This document shows positions 14,287 through 22,323 of a stretch of DNA of 24,056 nucleotides, one piece after another. The DNA is taken from contig JBCCHY010000011.1 of assembly GCA_039028495.1 (NCBI GenBank), forward strand, positions 1 to 24,056, in the 5' to 3' direction. The position numbers were made by a program, and so were the translations under genes. The DNA comes from JBCCHY01 sp039028495 (GTDB lineage Bacteria > Patescibacteriota > Saccharimonadia > Saccharimonadales > VXPC01). The stretch's first letter is position 1; each line of letters opens with the position of its first letter. Under the pieces are notes generated by a model that did not search any database, was not told where the DNA came from, and saw only the letters and a list, made by a program, of their open reading frames with translations.

Positions 14287-14377
14287 TAACCATCGTTACA
14301 AAAACCCTCGTACTTTACACAAAAACACCTCCCAAAACTCCACCTCACACATAAATCTCTCGTTACGACTGTCGGCC

Positions 14378-14383
14378 TATAAT
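14378..14383 (+). promoter_or_regulatory. -10 element upstream of rsmH
   Basis: TATAAT within the 186-nt mraZ-rsmH gap, no clear -35. It implies an internal promoter. The ATG at 14385 is only 1 nt downstream and would precede the transcription start, which argues for the rsmH start at 14424. Confidence 0.5.
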
Positions 14384-14423
14384 TATGGGTTTATACATAA
14401 CTCATGGGATAATTAGGCCAATC

Positions 14424-15353
14424 ATGACTAGACGTAACAATACAAAAACAAAAACAGCTAAAAATAAACAGCTGACTGCTGATTCGGTGATCTTGCAAAA
14501 ACAGCACATACCTGTGCTTTTTGAAGAAGTCTACGGTGCGCTTTCCCCCAAAAAAGGGGAGACGTACCTGGATCTGACAGCAGGCTATGGTGGTCACGCT
14601 GAGCGTATCATCACTGATGTTGGACAAGACAATGCAACTTTAGTAGACAGGGATAAAAATGCGATTATAGCGTTATCAAAGCTTTTTAATGCGAGCGAGA
14701 TAATACACTCCGACTATGCGTCGGTACTGCGAGAAATGATATCTGAAGGTAGGGATTTTGATCTTATACTTGCGGATATTGGGGTGAGCTCACCACACCT
14801 CGATAACTCGGATCGTGGATTCAGCTTTCAGTATGATGGACCTCTCGACATGAGAATGGACCAAGATATTGGGCCGACCGCAGCTCAAGTTATACTAGAC
14901 TTGCCAGAAGAAACACTCGCAAATGTACTCTATGAGTACGGCGAGGAGTACAGTTCTAGGAAGCTAGCAAGAGCGATAAAGGCTGCAAAGCCTGAGACGA
15001 CCAAGCAACTTGCTGATGTAGTTGAGTCAGTGATACCTCGTAGAGGTAAGACGCACCCAGCTACGAAGACGTTCCAAGCTCTTAGGATCTATGTTAACGA
15101 GGAGTTAGTTCAGCTGGATACACTCCTTGAGCTCGCACCTCAGCTACTCCGACCTGGAGGCAGACTTGCTGTAATAAGCTTTCATAGTCTCGAAGATAGG
15201 AGAGTCAAACATGAGTTTGCACAGCTATCGGTAGGTGAATATGAAAGCAATTTCAGACAACTGAATAAAAAAGTTATACAACCATCACAACAGGAAATAG
15301 ATTTTAATCCGAGGTCACGTAGCGCAAAGCTGCGGGTCTTAGTAAAAAAATAA
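14424..15353 (+). CDS. rsmH: 16S rRNA m4C1402 methyltransferase RsmH (MraW)
   Basis: 309 residues. N4-methylates C1402 of 16S rRNA using AdoMet. Landmarks are HIPVLFEEV (28-36), the AdoMet motif LDLTAGYGGHAERI with GYGGH at 54-58, DIGVSSPHLDNSDRGFSF, FQALRIYVNEEL and ISFHSLEDRRVK. These order and spacings are those of the family, and the length is typical. The in-frame ATG at 14385 adds 13 residues that do not look conserved and lies next to the -10 box, so 14424 is chosen. No strong Shine-Dalgarno sequence. First enzyme gene of the cluster after mraZ. Confidence 0.96.
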   Translation: MTRRNNTKTKTAKNKQLTADSVILQKQHIPVLFEEVYGALSPKKGETYLDLTAGYGGHAERIITDVGQDNATLVDRDKNAIIALSKLFNASEIIHSDYASVLREMISEGRDFDLILADIGVSSPHLDNSDRGFSFQYDGPLDMRMDQDIGPTAAQVILDLPEETLANVLYEYGEEYSSRKLARAIKAAKPETTKQLADVVESVIPRRGKTHPATKTFQALRIYVNEELVQLDTLLELAPQLLRPGGRLAVISFHSLEDRRVKHEFAQLSVGEYESNFRQLNKKVIQPSQQEIDFNPRSRSAKLRVLVKK

Positions 15354-15371
15354 AAAAAGAAAGGGCAAGTA

Positions 15372-15452
15372 ATGTCTATTGCGATAAAAGACGTTTCCAA
15401 AAAACGCCCAATGCGAGTAGAAGTTACTGTAGGTAAATCACCTAGGAAGTAA
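15372..15452 (+). CDS. possible 26-residue basic microprotein between rsmH and ftsL
   Basis: ATG at 15372 to TAA at 15452, encoding a Lys/Arg/Val-rich peptide (MSIAIKDVSKKRPMRVEV..., ending GKSPRK). AAAGGG lies about 6 nt upstream of the ATG, so it has a usable ribosome-binding site. It lies 18 nt after rsmH and 16 nt before a strong hairpin. It may be a true small gene or a leader peptide coupled to the hairpin; too short to judge by composition. Confidence 0.4.
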   Translation: MSIAIKDVSKKRPMRVEVTVGKSPRK

Positions 15453-15468
15453 AGCTTTCACCGCAAGA

Positions 15469-15503
15469 CCCAGCCTGCTGAACATTTTGCTTGGCAGGCT
15501 GGG
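15469..15503 (+). other. strong RNA hairpin inside the dcw cluster
   Basis: Perfect 10-bp GC-rich stem CCCAGCCTGC (15469-15478) / GCAGGCTGGG (15494-15503), 15-nt loop. It is followed by an A-rich run, not a T tract, so it is not a standard terminator on either strand. It sits between the microORF and the ftsL ribosome-binding region (AAAGGG near 15520). It could be a processing, stability or attenuation element. Confidence 0.6.
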
Positions 15504-15534
15504 AAAAACAAACAACAAAGGGTAAACACAAAAA

Positions 15535-15876
15535 ATGACGTATGCGACAGCAGCGAATGCGAGCAGAAACTCATATAGAGTAAATAAAAACAGCGTAAAG
15601 TACACCTCACGAACTAGAGGCATTGGTGCAAAAACAAACATGGCTATACTAGTACTACTAGGGTGCCTACTAGCCGCTACGTATCTCACACAAGTAACAA
15701 AGACGAGTGCATATAGCTATGGTCTCAGGAACCTAGAGGATCAAAAGGTGAGTCTAGAAAAAGATTTTGCCAGCCTAGAGGTTGAACAGGCAAAATTAGA
15801 GTCAGTGGAGACAATTAGGCAGTCTAGCGTAGCTAAGAACCTAACAGAACCGACCTCTATTTCAGTGTTAAACTAA
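15535..15876 (+). CDS. ftsL: FtsL/DivIC-like divisome protein
   Basis: 113 residues: a basic cytoplasmic N-terminus of about 34, one membrane helix (MAILVLLGCLLAATYLTQV), then a coiled-coil-like stretch (LRNLEDQKVSLEKDFASLEVEQAKLES). This is the bitopic architecture of FtsL/DivIC, which link FtsQ to FtsW-FtsI. Sequence conservation in this family is low, so position between rsmH and ftsI is the main argument for the name. The ATG at 15535 follows AAAGGG with a rather long spacer of about 11 nt. The ftsI ATG lies 5 nt after its stop. Confidence 0.8.
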   Translation: MTYATAANASRNSYRVNKNSVKYTSRTRGIGAKTNMAILVLLGCLLAATYLTQVTKTSAYSYGLRNLEDQKVSLEKDFASLEVEQAKLESVETIRQSSVAKNLTEPTSISVLN

Positions 15877-15881
15877 GTACC

Positions 15882-17582
15882 ATGCAATCAGTAGAAGAAA
15901 AGAGAGTCAAACTTTTTGGAATTTTCCTGCTGGTGCTTGGTGTTTTAGTTATAGGTAGATCCTTTCACTTACAGATCGTCAAAGGTGGTTTTTATCAAGA
16001 AGAAGCGCTCTCCGCTCAAAGCAGACTACTGCAGATTAATCCGCAGCGGGGTGAAATATACGCTCTAAATGACGATGACAGGGTGCCGCTCGTCCTAAAT
16101 GAGCAGCGCTGGGAAGTATTCAGTGATCCAAAATTTGTTGAGAGTGCGACTGAAATTATCGAGCTGCTAGATCGAACTGGCGTTCCTCGCAAGGACGACT
16201 TAAAGGAGCGTCTTACATCTGATACGAGGTATGTAAAAATAGCCGTTATTGACGGAGATGTAAAGGATTCTATAGAGGGGGCTGATGTGGCTGGTCTCTA
16301 CTTCAAACAAACACCTACAAGGGTCTATCCCGAGGGTAACCTGGCCTCGCATGTGCTCGGATTTATAAACTCTGATGAAAAAGGACAGTACGGTATAGAA
16401 CAGCATTATGCCGAGGAGCTAAGCGGTAGCCCTGGTAGACTGAAAGCAATTACCGATGCTGAAGGTGTCCCACTAGCATTTGAGCAGCGCCAGATAGAAG
16501 AAGCTCCAGAGAATGGTCAAGATATTGTCTTGACCATTGACGCACCTCTTCAGCGGTCTGCTCAGGAGATACTTGATTATCATGCAAATTTGCGTTCTGC
16601 AGAGTCAGCTAGTCTTGTGATTCTTGATGCTGACACTGGTGCAGTCAAGGCTATGGCTAACTATCCGGACTTCGAACCGGGTAATTTCAGTGCTACTGAA
16701 AATATCTCTGATTTCACTAATACAGCTGTAAGCTCAACCGTTGAGCCTGGGTCGGTTATGAAGACGCTTGTGCTCGCATCTGCTCTCAGTGAGGGTGTTG
16801 TTGGGCCGGAGTCGACATATTACGATCCAGGGTTCTACACACTAAATGAAGCTACCATCCGAAATGCTCGCGAGTATGGAGCTGGTACTCAGTCGATGGT
16901 CGATATTATTGCCAGATCCCTAAACACGGGTTCTAGCTATCTACTGTCCCAGCTAGGCGGAGGCTTCAACGAACAGTCTAGAGTGCTATTACATAAGTAC
17001 TACACGGAGAATTTTGGTCTGGGAGTAAAGACAGGCATAGATCTCCCTAATGAATCCCCAGGACAGGTTCAGTCTCCGACAGACGGATTCGGGCTGGATA
17101 TCAGATATGCAAATATGACCTTTGGTCAAGGACTAACAGTTACAACGATCCAGCTGGCCGCCGCCTATGCAGTGCTGTTCAACGACACAGGCAATTACTA
17201 CCAGCCTTACGTTGTACAGCAGATTGGCGATGAGGTTGCTAGCCCTATTGTCAAAAAAGAGGCAGTTTTTGATCGTCAGACCCACACAGAGCTGCGTGAA
17301 GTCATGAAGCAGGTCGGTGATGCGGTGTACCCAAACATTCAGAGAGCAGGGCTCGAAATAAGTGGTAAGACGGGTACGGGCGAAATAGCCGATGGATTCG
17401 GTGGTTATTCAGAGACTGATTTCACGGGTTCATTCGTTGGCTATGTTAAAAGTGACAGCAAGACTCTAATAGTTTCGATACGCTTGGACAAGCCGCGCAT
17501 TAGTTTCGCTGGTAGTAGGGCGGCTGCATTTGTATGGAGGGACATCGTAGATAGCGCTGTTAGTCTCGGCAAGGTACTGTAG
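15882..17582 (+). CDS. ftsI: FtsI / class B penicillin-binding protein (septal transpeptidase)
   Basis: 566 residues. Cross-links septal peptidoglycan; anchored by an N-terminal helix (LFGIFLLVLGVLVIGRSFHLQIV). The dimerisation domain includes QRGEIYALN and RVYPEGNLASHVLGF. The transpeptidase motifs are complete: S291-V-M-K294, S346-L-N348 and K496-T-G-T. TFGQGLTVT precedes the C-terminal part. There is no clear Shine-Dalgarno sequence; TAAACT ends 7 nt before the ATG inside the end of ftsL, so either coupling or an internal leaderless promoter could start it. Works with FtsW encoded downstream. Identification secure; FtsI rather than another PBP2 by cluster context. Confidence 0.96.
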   Translation: MQSVEEKRVKLFGIFLLVLGVLVIGRSFHLQIVKGGFYQEEALSAQSRLLQINPQRGEIYALNDDDRVPLVLNEQRWEVFSDPKFVESATEIIELLDRTGVPRKDDLKERLTSDTRYVKIAVIDGDVKDSIEGADVAGLYFKQTPTRVYPEGNLASHVLGFINSDEKGQYGIEQHYAEELSGSPGRLKAITDAEGVPLAFEQRQIEEAPENGQDIVLTIDAPLQRSAQEILDYHANLRSAESASLVILDADTGAVKAMANYPDFEPGNFSATENISDFTNTAVSSTVEPGSVMKTLVLASALSEGVVGPESTYYDPGFYTLNEATIRNAREYGAGTQSMVDIIARSLNTGSSYLLSQLGGGFNEQSRVLLHKYYTENFGLGVKTGIDLPNESPGQVQSPTDGFGLDIRYANMTFGQGLTVTTIQLAAAYAVLFNDTGNYYQPYVVQQIGDEVASPIVKKEAVFDRQTHTELREVMKQVGDAVYPNIQRAGLEISGKTGTGEIADGFGGYSETDFTGSFVGYVKSDSKTLIVSIRLDKPRISFAGSRAAAFVWRDIVDSAVSLGKVL

Positions 17583-17630
17583 TTGAGGCTTAGATTGTGG
17601 TAGTATCAAAGCACTAGAAATACAATAAAA

Positions 17631-18743
17631 ATGAGCAATTTAAGAGAACCTATAGATTTTTTTGACCAGCTGACACGGGCCGATATAGTAGGTGTGCTGG
17701 TTCCTTCGGTAGTGGCGTTTCTAGTAGGTATATTCGTAACCCCGATCGTGGCCAATGCTCTTTATAAGCATAAGGTCTGGAAGGCAAAAAGTGTCGCCAA
17801 GACAGTAGACGGCAAAGCAGCCACGATCACACAGAAGCTCCATAATGATGACAAGCGCAAAGTACCTCGTATGGGGGGGCTAGTGATCATTGCTTCAGCA
17901 GCGATTACGACACTGTTATTTTGGGCACTAGCCATACTTTTTGACGGGGGTCTGGCAGGTGATATAGATCTTGTCAACAGAGATCAGACATGGATCCCGT
18001 TATTTGCCCTATTTGTAGGTGCTGCACTGGGTGCTGCGGATGATCTGGCCGTGTGTGGCAAGGCTAATAGCCTAAAAATTGGTAAATATGTCGGTGGAGG
18101 CCTATCTCTTAAGGTACGGCTGGCCATAGTCGGGCTGATTAGTTTGTTCTGTGGGTATTGGTTCCACTACAAATTAGGCATCGACAGCATATACATACCT
18201 TTTGTTGGTGATCTGTCACTTGGTCTGTTAATAATCCCACTTGTAGTTATTGCTATGGTAGCAACGTATTCAGGCGGTATCATAGACGGGATTGATGGCC
18301 TGGCTGGTGGAGTGTACTCGATTATCTTTAGTTCTTACGCTGTGATTGCAATGATGCAGGGCAAGTATGATCTAGCGGCTCTATGTCTCATGATTGTAGG
18401 TGGATTGATGGCTTTTTTGTGGTTCAATATACCACCAGCACGATTTTATCTAACAGAAGTAGGGGACATGCCGTTGACACTTGTTATAGCGCTCATAGCC
18501 TTTATAACCGAAACAGTAGCTATTCTGCCTATAATTGCGTTCCCACTGCTTGTAACGACAGCATCCGTAATAATACAAGTGCTATCCAAAAAGTATCGGG
18601 GCAAAAAAGTACTCACGGTCAGTCCGCTGCATAATAACTTTCAGGTTAATGGGTGGCCGGGGCACAAGGTGACCATGCGTTACTGGGTCTTTTCTCAGAT
18701 GGCTGCAGTGAGTGGGATAATCATATACATACTGGGGTATTAG
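17631..18743 (+). CDS. mraY: MraY, phospho-MurNAc-pentapeptide transferase, divergent motifs
   Basis: 370 residues, about ten membrane helices. Transfers phospho-MurNAc-pentapeptide to undecaprenyl phosphate, making lipid I. Landmarks are the conserved RMGGLVI, D137-D138 (GAADDLAV) and D219-G-I-D222-G-L-A. Two diagnostic motifs are altered. The usual (F/M)MGD(V/T)GS is LTEVGDMP here (E276, D279). The HHH motif, normally like PLHHHFE, is PLH334-N-N-F-Q. Overall topology and cluster position between ftsI and ftsW still support MraY. It could use a modified substrate or have compensating residues. Stop is 1 nt from the ftsW GTG. Confidence 0.92.
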   Translation: MSNLREPIDFFDQLTRADIVGVLVPSVVAFLVGIFVTPIVANALYKHKVWKAKSVAKTVDGKAATITQKLHNDDKRKVPRMGGLVIIASAAITTLLFWALAILFDGGLAGDIDLVNRDQTWIPLFALFVGAALGAADDLAVCGKANSLKIGKYVGGGLSLKVRLAIVGLISLFCGYWFHYKLGIDSIYIPFVGDLSLGLLIIPLVVIAMVATYSGGIIDGIDGLAGGVYSIIFSSYAVIAMMQGKYDLAALCLMIVGGLMAFLWFNIPPARFYLTEVGDMPLTLVIALIAFITETVAILPIIAFPLLVTTASVIIQVLSKKYRGKKVLTVSPLHNNFQVNGWPGHKVTMRYWVFSQMAAVSGIIIYILGY

Positions 18744-18744
18744 G

Positions 18745-19965
18745 GTGCTAGGCACAGCGAAGCAGTCGCTACTAGCCTTACTGCGAGCGATCCAGATATG
18801 GCCTGGGCCGGGGGTTAGGCGACATAAGCCTGACTACACTATCTTAGTAACTGTTTTACTGTTAGTTCTGATTGGCATTGTCCTGCAGTATGCGATCGGC
18901 CCAGCATTGACGCGGCAACAGGGGATTGAGTCAGAAAGCTTTTTCTTCGTCAGGCACATATTCGCTGCTTGTGTTGGTTTGGTTGGTTTACTGCTAGGCT
19001 GGCGGATCCCACTTGTATTTTGGGTCCGGTTGGCGCCTGCTATTTGGGCTGTGGGCTTTGCCTTATCAATCCTGGCAATTCTAAGCGGTGGGCTGGCTAG
19101 CAGGTGGATCGATTTAGGGTTTATGTCGTTTCAGCCTGTAGAGGTGCTAAAAATAGGCTTTGTGCTGTGTCTGGCACCATATCTCGCAGCGCTTAAGCGA
19201 ACTAGGAGTCTTGACTCTTGGAAGTCCATGCTGCCAGTTGGAGTAGCCTTGGGGCTTATAACACTTGTAATAGTTGTCTTGCAGCGCGACCTCGGATCGA
19301 TGGTCGTAATCGCAGCAGTTGTCGCAGGCATGGTCTACTTATCCGGCATGAAGCTAAGAATGTTGGGCTTGGCTGCGTTAGTAGCAGTCGCTATAGGTAG
19401 CTTATTTATTGTATCTACGCCTTACCGTCGTGATAGGGTGGCGACCTTTTTTGATCAATCCGATTGTGCCAATGAGGCCTATCATGCATGTCAGGCACTT
19501 GTCGGGATAGGGTCTGGTGAGTTAACGGGGCGGGGTATTGGCAGATCGGTCCAGGTTTTTGGCTACTTGCCAGAAGCAAGCAACGATTCGATATTTGCCA
19601 TATATGCGGAAGTGAGTGGTTTTATAGGTGTGGTAGCTCTGGTGGTCATTTTGGGTAAGTTTTATCAAGCGGTATATGCCACAATCAGAAGTACAGAGTA
19701 CGTATTGTCATTAGTGGCAGCTGGGATACTGATATGGCTATCTGTACAGACGATTATGAATATCGGAGCAATGCTAGGTATATTGCCACTTAAGGGAATC
19801 ACACTACCGTATATCAGTTATGGTGGGTCTAGCATGATGATGGTGCTTTTTGCAGCTGGAGTACTTTTGCAAGTTTCGTCGTATACTATCTACCATGAAA
19901 GAACAAAGAATACTTCTAACCGGAGGCGGGTCAGGCGGTCACGTTACGCCGGTAGTAGCACTTAG
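18745..19965 (+). CDS. ftsW: FtsW, SEDS-family septal glycosyltransferase
   Basis: 406 residues, about ten membrane helices. SEDS polymerase that works with FtsI to build septal glycan from lipid II. Landmarks are QPVEVLKIGFVLCLAPYLA (QPSE-type motif with Val for Ser), QRDLGSMVV (usually QPDLG), GRGIGRSVQVFGYLPEASNDSIFA and LPYISYGGSSMMM. The GTG start at 18745 lies 1 nt after the mraY stop; no ATG fits. FtsW rather than RodA is inferred from cluster context. The last 71 nt overlap murG. Confidence 0.95.
   Translation: MLGTAKQSLLALLRAIQIWPGPGVRRHKPDYTILVTVLLLVLIGIVLQYAIGPALTRQQGIESESFFFVRHIFAACVGLVGLLLGWRIPLVFWVRLAPAIWAVGFALSILAILSGGLASRWIDLGFMSFQPVEVLKIGFVLCLAPYLAALKRTRSLDSWKSMLPVGVALGLITLVIVVLQRDLGSMVVIAAVVAGMVYLSGMKLRMLGLAALVAVAIGSLFIVSTPYRRDRVATFFDQSDCANEAYHACQALVGIGSGELTGRGIGRSVQVFGYLPEASNDSIFAIYAEVSGFIGVVALVVILGKFYQAVYATIRSTEYVLSLVAAGILIWLSVQTIMNIGAMLGILPLKGITLPYISYGGSSMMMVLFAAGVLLQVSSYTIYHERTKNTSNRRRVRRSRYAGSST
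19882..19887 (+). promoter_or_regulatory. putative internal -10 of murG within ftsW
   Basis: TATACT 7 nt before the murG ATG, inside the ftsW coding region. TTGCAA lies 9 nt upstream of it, as before the rhomboid gene. No Shine-Dalgarno sequence. Supports leaderless internal transcription, but may be coincidental. Confidence 0.4.
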
Positions 19966-21043
19966 CAAAGAGCTACTCAGAAGAGGCTACGGTCATGTCA
20001 ACTACATAGGTAGCAGGAGTGATGATGTAGCTAAAGACTCCTTTGCTGCCATTTCAGAGGTACGATCCTCTTTTACATTTGGTGGTAAATTCAGGCGGTT
20101 TAGTAGTGTTTCTGGCTGGAGGCTCTTTAAGCTGTGGAGGCATTACCTCTGGAACATCAGAGATATTTTCTTAGTCTGCGTAGGTATTCTGCAGTCACTA
20201 TACATAATGCTCCGCAGCAGACCCGATATCGTATTCAGTAAAGGTGGTTTTCCAGCTCTTCCTGTGTGCGTTGCTGCTCGTATACTTCGTATTAGGCTTA
20301 TTACACATGATTCAGACGCTGTCTCAGGCTTGAGCCATAGATTAATGGGCGCATATCCTCACATCAGGCTCTTTGGGGTGCCTCTATCTCAGGGCCAACC
20401 GGGTAACTGGCACTATGTTGGTGTACCACTGTCAAAGAAGTTCCTAGATCGACCTAAGCCGGAGCGGTTTAAAGAGTTCTCTAAAAAAGACCAGATGATT
20501 TTTGTGACTGGTGGGGGCAACGGCTCAAGAGAGCTCAACAGAGCGGTTATTGATGTAGCCAATGACGTACTAGGGGAGAATCCGAGAGCTCACATATACG
20601 TCGTAGCGGGCGATAGGTATTTAGAGGACGCTCAGCAGAGGGCAGCTGCTAAAGTCAAAAGAGAAGATCAAATTACAGTTGTAGGCTTCACAACAAAAAT
20701 GTATGACCTACTCTCCCAGGCAACAGTCGTGGTCACTAGGGCAGGTGCGACCATACTGGCAGAGGCGGCAGCACTTAGCAAGCCATCAGTTATAGTTCCG
20801 AATCCACTCTTGCCGGGGTCTCACCAAATACACAACGCCGCCGCCTACAAAGACAGTGCTGCAGCCCTATTGGTTACTGACCGCGGCAACAGTATAGATA
20901 GAAGTGAGCTCCACAGTGCATTAACAAGTGTTTTAAGCAACAAAAAAGTACGAGATGAGCTATCAGACAACATACACAAGTTTGCCACCAGTAACTCAAC
21001 AAGTCTTGTAGCTGATTATATAGAGGCTGGTTTGAAGAAATGA
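19895..21043 (+). CDS. murG: MurG, UDP-GlcNAc transferase making lipid II
   Basis: 382 residues, GT-B glycosyltransferase at the inner membrane face. Adds GlcNAc to lipid I. Landmarks are the N-terminal glycine loop ILLTGGGSGGHVTPV, then FSKGGFPALPV, the second loop VTGGGNGSRELN (usually GGSQGA), and the donor-site RAGATILAEAAALSKPSVIVP with HQIHNA. The frame is open to a TTG at 19850, but the ATG at 19895 places the glycine loop where it belongs. The 71-nt overlap with ftsW is unusually long. Overlaps ftsQ by 4 nt. Confidence 0.96.
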   Translation: MKEQRILLTGGGSGGHVTPVVALSKELLRRGYGHVNYIGSRSDDVAKDSFAAISEVRSSFTFGGKFRRFSSVSGWRLFKLWRHYLWNIRDIFLVCVGILQSLYIMLRSRPDIVFSKGGFPALPVCVAARILRIRLITHDSDAVSGLSHRLMGAYPHIRLFGVPLSQGQPGNWHYVGVPLSKKFLDRPKPERFKEFSKKDQMIFVTGGGNGSRELNRAVIDVANDVLGENPRAHIYVVAGDRYLEDAQQRAAAKVKREDQITVVGFTTKMYDLLSQATVVVTRAGATILAEAAALSKPSVIVPNPLLPGSHQIHNAAAYKDSAAALLVTDRGNSIDRSELHSALTSVLSNKKVRDELSDNIHKFATSNSTSLVADYIEAGLKK

Positions 21044-21819
21044 GTCGTTTACGCGAGCACACAGCGCAGCAGAAGTCTTTACGAAGACGCTCCACGTATG
21101 AGCTGTTAGTAATGGTGGTGCTAGCCGGACTGGTTGGGTTTATAGTACTGGGTGTCGGGACGGATTTGAGTATAAGCTTTAATCATGGTGGTCAGGTGGA
21201 ATATCTAACTAGTGATGAGCGGGCCAAGTTAGAATTACAGATTGAGCAAGCATATTCTGGGCCGTTATCAAAGGTTCAGGCTTTTAGCCCACGTACATCT
21301 CTAAAGCAGATTGCGGATGATAACCAATATGTTAAAACAATCGAAATTCCAAGTACAAGCGTAAATCCTGCAACTGATATTGTAGTTAAGCTAGAGCCAG
21401 TGACTGCAGAAGTGACGTTTGGCCGCGATGTTTACTATCTGCTTGAGAACGGGATACTCGTCCAGAGCGATTCTGACGAAGATTACGGGGTCACTCAGGT
21501 AACAGATACGTCTGGTATCAACCCAGCTAGTATCCAGCAGTATGCATCTGAGGAACTAGTTTCGTTTATCACTGAACTAGATGCTTATTTACTCCATCGT
21601 AATACTCAGCCTGAATTATACGAAATCACAGGAGAGCCTAGAGAAGTAGTGGCACAGTTCGGTAGTGGTAAGCCTCAGGCAGTTATGAATACTACAGGAG
21701 GGGCCATAGAGCAGGGGAGTGCTGCTATTGAAGTGCTAAACTACTTGTCAGACAAAGGTGAGTTGGGTAGCACTCAGTATATTGATGTTAGGCTAGGGAC
21801 AAGAGTCTTCTTTCAGTAG
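21040..21819 (+). CDS. ftsQ: FtsQ-like divisome protein
   Basis: 259 residues. Basic cytoplasmic N-terminus (KSLRRRSTYE), one membrane helix (LLVMVVLAGLVGFIVLGVG) and an extracytoplasmic domain. The start of that domain, with KQIADDNQYVKTIEIPSTSVNP followed by DIVVKLEPVTAEV, resembles the strand-helix pattern of POTRA/FtsQ proteins. Low identity is normal for the family, so the assignment leans on its place after murG and on topology. Coupled to murG by ATGA. Last gene of the cluster; ftsA and ftsZ do not follow. Confidence 0.78.
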   Translation: MSRLREHTAQQKSLRRRSTYELLVMVVLAGLVGFIVLGVGTDLSISFNHGGQVEYLTSDERAKLELQIEQAYSGPLSKVQAFSPRTSLKQIADDNQYVKTIEIPSTSVNPATDIVVKLEPVTAEVTFGRDVYYLLENGILVQSDSDEDYGVTQVTDTSGINPASIQQYASEELVSFITELDAYLLHRNTQPELYEITGEPREVVAQFGSGKPQAVMNTTGGAIEQGSAAIEVLNYLSDKGELGSTQYIDVRLGTRVFFQ

Positions 21820-22323
21820 TGCCCTTTTATCCTCTAACTTATGTTCGCTTTTTGTACTGCATAGATGAGATATTCTCTAAAAAACATATAAACATACACA
21901 TATGTGGAAAAGTCAAATAATTTCACGCAAATAGAGCAGTGGGGGAATAATACTGTGGATAAGTCAAACCTAACAATATGAACCTTCACACGGTCTATGC
22001 AAGTGGCAGACAGTTATACATGCGCGTAAAGAAACTTGTTTTTTATAAAATCCGGGTAGTGCAAGCACCCCTCCCCCTGCCACTATGTTAAGTATTCCAA
22101 GTATTGTACAGTCGCAAAATATACATTGTGCGACGTATCATCAATCTCTCCCCTGGTACGCTCATATCGCTATGTGCAGGTAAATTTTTGGCCAGCTAGT
22201 GTCCGTATAACTAACTGGCGTGACTTATGTCTTCGCCCTACCGCTAATAGAGCACTATTTTTTAACTGCTTAACGGTATATGTGCTTTGGGCTCTAAAAG
22301 CCAAGTTCTGTATGTTTAGTTCG
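21820..22323. other. 504-nt gap without a supported gene
   Basis: AT-rich in its first half. It holds the palindrome CACATATGTG (21897-21906), two DnaA-box-like direct repeats, a small stem GGG..GTG/CAC..CCC near 22050-22070, and a 10-bp stem with one mismatch at 22191-22219 (GCCAGCTAGT / ACTAACTGGC). No tRNA or other structured RNA could be recognised, and no T-tract terminator is seen after ftsQ or after the convergent gene. Confidence 0.5.
21903..21968 (+). repeat. two 15-nt direct repeats containing DnaA-box sequences
   Basis: TGTGGAAAAGTCAAA (21903-21917) and TGTGGATAAGTCAAA (21954-21968), one mismatch, 51 nt apart. TGTGGATAA is the complement of the perfect DnaA box TTATCCACA; the other copy has one difference. 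A related TGTGGAAAAC occurs near 13678 upstream of mraZ. May be DnaA sites, or another regulator's. Confidence 0.5.

Noticed and set aside
14235..14312. tRNA-like stretch (AATTGGTAGTCAGC resembles a D-arm) upstream of rsmH
   Set aside because: No matching T-arm with GTTCGA-type loop, no acceptor stem and no anticodon stem could be folded on either strand.
22270..22320. Possible terminator for the minus-strand gene ending at 22324
   Set aside because: A GGCT/AGCC stem is present but no T tract follows on the minus strand.
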